A stretch of 64,000 bases of DNA from Tetradesmus obliquus (Eukaryota; Chlorophyta; Chlorophyceae; Sphaeropleales; Scenedesmaceae), in assembly GCA_030272155.1 (NCBI GenBank), contig CP126199.1, positions 4,948,501 to 5,012,500 on the forward strand, written 5' to 3'. The notes under the pieces were generated by a model. It was not told the origin of the DNA. It searched no databases and saw only the letters and a list, made by a program, of their open reading frames with translations. Below are positions 57,404 to 64,000 of this stretch, piece by piece. The position numbers and the translations under genes were made by a program. Position 1 is the first letter of the stretch, and each line of letters begins with the position of its first letter.

Positions 57404-60026
57404 ATGCAGCTGCAGCAGAGGATGAGGGCTTCGGCCCACACAACCGCCAGCAAGTATGTAACTCATGATGCAGTTTTTAGATCGTTTGAAGTAAATTATG
57501 CAGGAGCTCACTGTACGCGTTCGTGCAGGACCAGCAGGAGGCCTCTGCTGTGTCGGGCGCAGGCTGCTGCCACCACGTGGGTAGCAGGACAGACGTTTTT
57601 ATAAAGTTGCTGCTATGTTGTTAACTTGTCATGCGTGATGTCACCGCACTACACCTTGGCGTGGTTGGTACAGCCTGCTGCATGCAGCACCTACCCCTTG
57701 CTTTGATCACGGCAGCTGCTGAGCCTTCGCCCTGCATTATCCCGCAGGCCAAAAGTTAGTATCAACTGGGATAACCTGGGCTTCGGCCTGCAGGACGTGG
57801 CTCAGGTAACCTCCTGCAAGCGCAACCTCTGGCACTGCTGAAAGGGTTGTGTGCACTGGCAGCAAGCAGCTGGTTGTGCACTGGCAGCAGAATGTTGACT
57901 CCAGCACATTCAGCTTCAAACATGACATGCAATGTCTGCAGCGCGTTTCGAGAAACTTCTTACTGCATCAACCCGCCCAGCACAGCACCTGCAGCACGTG
58001 CGTTTGGCATGTGTCTGGCATATCAGCCGCTCTCCTGCTCGCCTACACATGTCCTGCAAACTATATCTTCTGTGTCTTATAGTTCTTCATATCTATATTG
58101 ACAAACCTCTGCAGACAATGTATGTGGCTGAGTGGTCGCCAGAAAAGGGATGGGACAAGGGAGCACTGAAGCCGTACGGCCCACTGCAGATGATGCCCAG
58201 CGCACAGGTGAGGCGCCAGCAGCAGCAGCAGCAGCAGCAGCGGCAGCAGCAGCGGCGGCGGTGCTCAGGCATGAGGCGGCAGCAGCAGCCACACTGCATG
58301 TAAGCAGCAGCAGCAGGAGAACAGCAGCGCACTGGTGTGACGTGGCAGCAGCAGCGCCGTGCATATGGTGCAGCTGTCCTTATCACAGAATTGCGCTGAA
58401 TGTCTTGCAAGCAGGCAGTTGTGGTTGCAGCAGCGCAAAGAGCAGTACCATGCACATATGATGGCCAGCTGTGCTACATAACACACTCAGTGGCTATCTA
58501 TCACAAAGCAGTATTGCTTCAGTAGCGGAATTCATTGCACAGCCGGTCATCGTCACCTGGCGCAGCATGTAAAGCCGCAGCAAGCTGCAGCAGGCTACGC
58601 AACACCTGCCACGCATTTGCACATACATTTCTTTCACTCCCTGGCCTGACACTCTGCCATTTTGTTGATAATGTTGTCAGCCCCTAATGTCCTCGACCTT
58701 TGTCATCTGTTGTTGTCCCCAGGTGCTCAACTACGGCCAGTCTGTGTTTGAGGGCATGAAGGCGCAGCGCAGCGCCAAGGGCAACATCGTGCTCTTCAGG
58801 TGCGGCGGCAACAGCAGCACAAGCAGCAGCAGCGGCAGCAGCAGTGGCAGGAGCAGCAGCAGCGATGGCGCTGGCAGCAGGGAACACGGCGGCAGCAGCA
58901 GCAGTAGTGCGAGCAACAGCAGCATGGATATCGGCAGCGACAGCTGCTGCGTTGACAAGCAGCTGCTGCACAAAGATCAGAGCAGCCCCAGCGCCAGCTG
59001 CAACAGTAGCAGGCATGTCGACAGCAGCAGGGCTTCACCAAGCAAAACAGCTGCATTTGGTCCCATGCTAAAGTGCTGTTGTGCATCAGCCCTGAGCAAC
59101 ATAAACATTTGCAGTCTTTTGTGAATTGCTGCAGGGCGAGCAGCTGCTGCCCTTCTGGTGACTTTCACACCCTATTTCAGCTAACAGCTAAACATATGTC
59201 TCCTGCTACTGCGCGTTGGTGATTGTTGCAGGCCGGAGCGCAACGCTGCGCGCTGTGCTGCTGGTGCTGAGCGGCTGAGCATGCCGCCGCTGCCTACAGA
59301 GCAGTTTGTGCAAGCAGTGGCAGATACAGTGCGGGCGAATGCAGGTGGGAAGCTGAGATGCAAGTGTGAAGAGCAGCCTGGGTAGGCAAACAGACAGCTG
59401 TGTTTTCGGCAGCAGCAGCAGCAGCAGCAGCAGCAGCGTGGCAGCTCTGCTGCAGGGCAGCAGTGCCAGAGTCGAGCAGAAGCAGCTTCTGCTATTGTGG
59501 CACGCAATATGCAATGTTCGACACAAATGTGCTGCCAGTCGTGCCTGTTGTGCATGTGCCTACTCACGTACCATGCATCATATTTCATGAAGCATGCTTT
59601 GGCGCGCTGGTTGGCCCAGTGAGAGCTTGAGAGGTTTGCAAGTCACAGCTCTGACCCCTATGCTCCTGCTGCTGCTGCGGCTGTCGCCTGCTTTTGAAAT
59701 ACAACAGACTACATCCCGCCTATAGGCAAGGGCAGCCTGTACCTGCGGCCGCTGCTGCTGGGCTCCGGCCCCATCCTAGGCCTGGGCCCAGCACCCAGCT
59801 ACACCTTCACAGTGTTTGGCGCAGCAGTCGGCGCGTACTTCAAGGTGCGCCGCAGTTGCTTGCGGGACATGTTCAGCCTGGTGCCTTGAGAGGTGCCACT
59901 GCTTGCTGCTAGCATGTAGCCGTGGCATGTGCATGCTTTTGCTGTGTTTTGTACATTACTTGTCGAGGAGCACTTCCAGCAGCTTGTCCCAACCAAGCAC
60001 CAACTCATGCAATGTATGCCAATGCT

Positions 60027-60084
<58 letters not shown>

Positions 60085-61863
60085 AGGGCGGGCAGCTCAC
60101 GCCCATCGACCTCATTGTGGAGGAGCACTTCCACCGCGCAGCGCCGGGCGGCATGGGCGGCACCAAGGCGGCCGGCAACTACAGCCCCGTGCTGGTCACG
60201 CAGCTGGCAGCCAAGAAAAACAATTACGCAGGTGCGGTTGGGAAAAAATGAGGATTTGGACAAGATCAGAAGGGTTTGTTTGGTTTAGGCAACTACTGCC
60301 CAGCGCTGGTCACGCAGCTGGCAGCCAAGAAGCACAACTGCGCAGGTGTGGCGGCTGGAGGGCAAGAGGCGAAAACCGCAGCTTGAGCCGTGCTCGTGCA
60401 GCTGTAGCTGTGTGTATACAATTGTACTCATACACTCAACTACAATATGTAACGGGGCAGGTGGTGCTACAAGAAATTGTGGCGGCATGTGTGCAGTATG
60501 TTGCTGCGAGTCCACAGCTGGCAGCGGTGCAGGGGCTGGCAATGCTGCAGCACACGTCTACAACCAGAGAGCTGGGTTGTTCATGCCTCCACCATGTTCT
60601 TACTGCGTGCTGTGCAGATGTGGTGTACCTTGACGCCAAGACCACCAACCCCCTAGATTGCTCACCTGGAAGAGCCCTCCAGCTGTAACATAACGCTGTC
60701 GCTGACACAATTCATACGCCATGCTTTTGCTGTGCAGACGTGGTGTACCTTGACGCCAAGACCGACACCTACCTGGAGGAGGTGTCCAGCTGCAACATCT
60801 TCGTGCGCAGCGGCAAGACCATCAAGACGCCCCCGCTCAGTGGCACCATCCTGCCAGGTGAGACAGCAGCACCACATGGTGTACATGGTGTACATGGCAC
60901 AGCAGCATCAGTAGCAGCAGCAGCTGACATGCAAGGATTTTCTACGCTAGCTGTGCCAGTCTGTTTGCATCGTGTGCCAGGTGCTAGCGGTGCTGCCTCC
61001 CTGCTGCACCTGTGTGTGAATCTGTATGTATGCCAATCGCTGGGCCCGCTGCTGCTCTGCTGCTCTTGCGTACGGCTCAAAACACTGTGCTGTCCTTCCT
61101 GCTGCCCCTGATCTGGTGCCTGCCTCCAGGCGTCACTCGTGCCAGCATCATCGAGTTGGCTCGCAGCAGGGGCTACGAGGTGCTGGAGGAGCCAGTGGCG
61201 GTCACAGAGGCCATGGAGGTGCGGCTGACTGCCATGTTGTTACTTTTGGTGTTATGTTGTTTCTTTTGTGTGCTGTGTGATGATGGGGGCTACGAGGTGC
61301 TGGAGGAGCCAGTGGCGGTCACTGAGGCCATGGAGGTGTGGCCGCGTGTTATCCTGCGTGTTGGGTTGTTATCTGTATCTTCAGTTGCTGTATAACAGAT
61401 AGTGTTGTTAGTTGCTGTGTAACAGATTGAGGGGGGCAACAATCAGCCGCGAACATGAGCCTGGTGTTTTTCATGCATTTGTCAATGTTGTGCTTCATTT
61501 TAGGCAGCTGTTTGTGCGCTGCTGCTGCTGCTGCCGCAGGCTGACGAGGTCTTCACTACCGGCACAGCAGTGGTGGTGTGCTCTGTTGGCAGCCTCATTT
61601 ACTGCTGTTGGCAGCTTCACACACTGTTCCTTGTGCTGCTGCTGCTGCTGCTGCTGCTGCTACTGCTGCAGGCTGACGAGGTCTTCACCACCGGCACAGC
61701 CGTGGTGGTGTGCTCTGTTGGCAGCCTCACCTACCGCGGCAACAAGCGCGCCTTCACTGCAGAGGGCCAGGCAGGCAGCACAGCGCTGGAGCTGTACACT
61801 GCCCTCACGCAGTTGCAGACAGAGCAGGCGGAGGACCCCTTCGGCTGGGTGTACAAGTGCTGA
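57404..61863 (+). CDS. BCAT: Branched-chain amino acid aminotransferase, plastid type
   Basis: PLP enzyme of fold class IV that exchanges amino groups between Leu/Ile/Val and 2-oxoglutarate. Eleven exons: 57404-57453, 57529-57576, 57748-57805, 58115-58207, 58723-58799, 59232-59344, 59708-59844, 60087-60231, 60738-60857, 61130-61218, 61672-61863; 1122 nt, 373 aa plus stop. All junctions are phase-consistent. The N terminus (MQLQQRMRASAHTTASK, then SRRPLLCRAQAAATT) is transit-peptide-like. Then INWDNLGFGL, VLNYGQSVFEGMKA, KGSLYLRPLLLGSG, GGMGGTKAAGNYSPVL with the PLP lysine at about residue 219, YLEEVSSCNIF at about 252-262, and ADEVFTTGTAVVVCSVGS. Length matches plant BCATs after transit-peptide removal. 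Compartment is inferred from the N terminus. The gene sits head-to-head with the SpoVS-like gene. Five of its exon edges have duplicate copies in adjacent introns or the 3' flank. Confidence 0.93.
60030..60083 (+). repeat. (CTG)18 ending at the BCAT exon-8 acceptor
   Basis: Eighteen CTG units run straight into CAG and exon 8 of BCAT. The sense strand is plus here, so the strand bias (CTG in transcript) is the same as in the minus-strand genes, where the plus strand shows CAG. Confidence 0.95.
60286..60346 (+). repeat. Donor-edge copy of BCAT exon 8
   Basis: The last ~57 bases of exon 8 (GNYSPVLVTQLAAKKNNYA) recur 114 bp downstream, ending at 60345 with a GTGTGG donor, reading GNYCPALVTQLAAKKHNCA. 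The true exon ends at 60231. Confidence 0.9.
60612..60660 (+). repeat. Acceptor-edge copy of BCAT exon 9
   Basis: TGTGCAG then DVVYLDAKT starts at 60618, 120 bp before the true exon 9 start at 60738. The copy diverges after AKT and meets a stop. Confidence 0.9.
61285..61340 (+). repeat. Donor-edge copy of BCAT exon 10
   Basis: GYEVLEEPVAVTEAME with a GT donor is repeated 117 bp downstream of the true end (61218), ending at 61335. The copy is almost identical. Confidence 0.92.
61517..61600 (+). repeat. Acceptor-edge copy of BCAT exon 11
   Basis: A CTG-rich tract, CCGCAG, then ADEVFTTGTAVVVCSVGSL starts at 61540, 132 bp before the true exon 11 start (61672). The copy diverges after GSL. Confidence 0.92.
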
Positions 61864-63090
61864 GCAGCATAGGTCTAGGGTTGCAGCACAGCCCTGGAGC
61901 TGTACACTGCTCTCATGCAGCCGCAGACAGAGCAGACGGAGGACCCCTTTGGCTGGGTCTACAAGTGCTGAGTACGGTGTGTCTGGCTGTAGTGGGCACA
62001 GCAGGGTGCTGCTGCAGATCTCTAGCTGGAGATTTCTATGGACATCTCTAGATGGAGATACCTAGAGGCTGCAGCGGCTGCTTTTGAGGCTGAGGCTGCA
62101 GGAGAAGAATGGTGGTGTTGAGGGAGGGTGCAGGGGCTTGTGTGCTGCTTGTGTGCTGCTTGCAATTGCAGCTGGCGTGCTGCCTGCAGGTGGGGTTGCT
62201 TTGTGCTGGCTGAAATACGCTGCGCGTGTGTGAGGACTGTTGTGTGGGAGGCTGAGTAGAGCTGGTGTGCCCCTGCACTCTTAGAGATGGTGTATGCATG
62301 TGCAGCTGCACCTTTGGCGTTGATGTGTGTCTGCAGTTGCGTTGCATGTTGTGCTCCGTAGCCTGCTGCTGCAGTTCACTTACAAGCCGCTTCCTAGATT
62401 TCACAATCTGGACGTGGCATTGTCGGTGTACTACGTAGCGTGGCCTACTGGCAGCCAGTAGCGCTTGCAAAAGGGGATGAAGTGGCGGGGACGCGGAGGA
62501 TGTCAATGGTTACTTGGACATGGCTGCGTTGAACGGATGTCACTTGAGGTTGAGCGGCTTGTACCGAGTGACCCAGTACAGCACAGACTGCTGCTGGACC
62601 CAATCTTATACCCAAGCTGACAAGCCAGCCCCAATTGGACGGAGCTGTAGTCGCCACATCAGCATGTTACATTAGCTGGACCATCCAGGTACGCAGATTT
62701 TGACTGCAAAATACATCACAAATGGGCCCCAAATACACACTCCGAGCACCAGCACGCGCCCTCTGTGCATTGGCGGGAAACACAGTGTCGAGCGCAAGCA
62801 GCGGTCATACTACACTCGGCTTCAAGTCGCGGCAGGTCTTCCATGCGGTCGTAATATAAAATTGGTACAACGTGCAAGCATCGGATGGGCTCGGAAGCGA
62901 AACTCCAACTGATTTGGAAAAACGCGAGAAGCACAGCACTGCCGCGTGTCGTCACGCCCAACTCTGCCGTCGCAGCTGCTGCTGACTGACAGCAGCTGGG
63001 TGAAGAAGGCGCTGCCAATTGGCCCGCATGGCTACAAGGTGCACATGGTTGCAACGAACAGCAATCACCATGGTCTTGATGTGCTGCCCT
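61864..63090. other. BCAT 3' flank with no convincing gene
   Basis: Apart from the duplicated BCAT end, I see nothing supportable. Minus-strand open frames at 62048-62657 are Gln/Pro/Ser-rich and lack family motifs. No TGTAA was seen on the plus strand after the stop. Confidence 0.5.
61883..61971 (+). repeat. 3'-end copy of BCAT exon 11
   Basis: The last ~83 bases of the coding region, including the stop, recur 108 bp on (reads ALELYTALMQPQTEQTEDPF to a TGA at 61971). It lies in the 3' UTR and is not translated in the model. Confidence 0.92.
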
Positions 63091-63099
63091 GCCTGCTAT

Positions 63100-64000
63100 G
63101 GATCCTGCGGCGCTTGTGATGGTGGGCTGCTTGAGCTTCTGCCTTCCGAGGACCTCTGAGGGCAATGGCTGCTGCGGCACACCTGCGCCGCCTGAGCAGC
63201 GGACGGCTGCCATATGGGGCTTGTGTGAGGCGCTGGTGATGGTGGGCTGCTTGAGCTTCTGGCGTCTCTGAGGTGCTTGGACCTGAAGGCAAGCGCTGCT
63301 GCGGAACACTGCGCTGGCTGAGCAGCAAACGGCAGCCATTTGGGGGATTATTGGGGGGTGGCTGCACATGCTTAGTCCTGGGCGCTTGGCCGTGGTACAG
63401 TGCCAGTTGCAAGGCCGATGGCGTTGATGCTATGGCTTGATGGGTAACATGATGATGAGTGCCAGTTGAGGGGCAGCTGTGCTGTGCTGTGTGCCGCAGG
63501 ATGTGGTGCTTCCTAGTAGGAAGGAGGCAGCACATGCTTGGCCTAGTCCTAGGCGCTTGGCCCCTTGTCAGCACCAGTTGCGAGACGGCTGAGTTGTGTG
63601 CCGCAGGCTTCGGTGGTGGTGGCAGCGCATGCGTGGCCCGTTCATAAGCAGTTGGCCATGGGGCAGTGCCAGTTGTGGAACAGCGCCAGCTGCAACGTAG
63701 CTGCGCTGTGCCGTATGCAGCTGCAGGCTTTGTCGGTAGTGGCAGCGCATGCTTGGGCTTCCCAGGCCCTTGGCTGTGGAACAGTGGTAGTTGCAGTCCA
63801 GCTGTGCTGTGTCGTATGCAGCTGCAGGCTTTGGTGGTGTTGGCAGCACGGCCTAGAGAGTGTTGGGCCCTTGGCTTTGGAGCAATGGCTGCTGCATAGC
63901 TCAGCTGTGCTGTGGTGCGCAGCAGCGCCAACAATCCTCCTGGCATGGGTCCTCCTGCATTGAAGCAATGGCTGCTGCATAGCTCCATGTCAGCTGTGCT
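63100..64000. repeat. ~100-bp imperfect tandem repeats to the window edge
   Basis: Recurring blocks combine CTTGGCCNTGG, CAGTGCCAGTTG, GCTGTGCTGTG, CGTATGCAGCTGCAGGCTTTG and GTGGCAGCGCATGCTTGG. A clear pair is GATGGTGGGCTGCTTGAGCT at about 63118 and 63236 (118-bp step); further units follow every 80-110 bp to the end. Both strands are open for long stretches because stops are absent from the unit, so the 307-codon minus-strand frame is not taken as a gene. Confidence 0.7.

Noticed and set aside
58687-59124. Separate Ser-rich protein on the plus strand
   Set aside because: It begins inside BCAT exon 5 and continues through an intron whose flanking exons splice in frame.
63065-63988. 307-codon minus-strand frame as a gene
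   Set aside because: It covers imperfect tandem repeats, the other strand is open too, and no motif is seen.
1-64000. Mobile elements, tRNA or rRNA genes
   Set aside because: I looked for transposase or reverse-transcriptase motifs, terminal repeats, cloverleaf sequences and rRNA signatures and saw none I could support.

Overview
This is nuclear DNA of a eukaryote, most likely a chlorophyte green alga; the style (CTG/CAG triplets everywhere, short exons, GTGAGT donors, a Ser-Pro-rich extracellular protein, plastid-type enzymes) suggests Sphaeropleales/Scenedesmaceae, but the genus is a guess. Genes are split into many exons. I built the exon models by hand from splice sites, phase continuity and comparison between paralogs. 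All three complete models with a clear stop close with an exact multiple of three. No tRNA, rRNA, transposase, reverse transcriptase or CRISPR was recognised.

About 82% of the window (1-52.6 kb, minus strand) is a tandem array of three paralogous giant genes, named here A (34185-52624, 30 exons, 2870 aa), B (12249-31286, 31 exons, 2741 aa) and C (208-9003, 15 exons, running off the left edge). Each starts with a 69-nt signal-peptide exon. Three small Cys-rich exons follow, then 3-7 copies of a Cys-containing prealbumin/SpaA-like repeat (some joined by Ser-Pro runs) and a short Cys-pair exon. Next comes a row of two-exon DUF11-like immunoglobulin-fold units. In A and B the protein ends in two Cys-rich, knottin-like exons. 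They look like secreted, heavily N-glycosylated cell-wall or extracellular-matrix proteins, or adhesins.

The right part has a doubtful small plus-strand gene (53329-54110). A minus-strand gene (54530-57109) has a probable organelle transit peptide and two SpoVS/Alba-like domains. It shares a 294-bp divergent promoter region with a complete plastid-type branched-chain amino acid aminotransferase gene (57404-61863, plus strand, 11 exons, 373 aa). From 61.9 kb to the end I see only repeats and no convincing gene.

The most unusual signal cuts across unrelated genes. Short tandem duplications (mostly 90-170 bp apart, often about 117) copy one edge of an exon together with its splice site and leave the copy in the neighbouring intron. 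Acceptor-side copies lie upstream of the true exon and donor-side copies lie downstream. I count at least 16 such loci in four genes, including a six-copy array with an exact 117-bp (39-codon) period. A second genome-wide habit is a sense-strand (CTG)n tract running into the 3' splice site.
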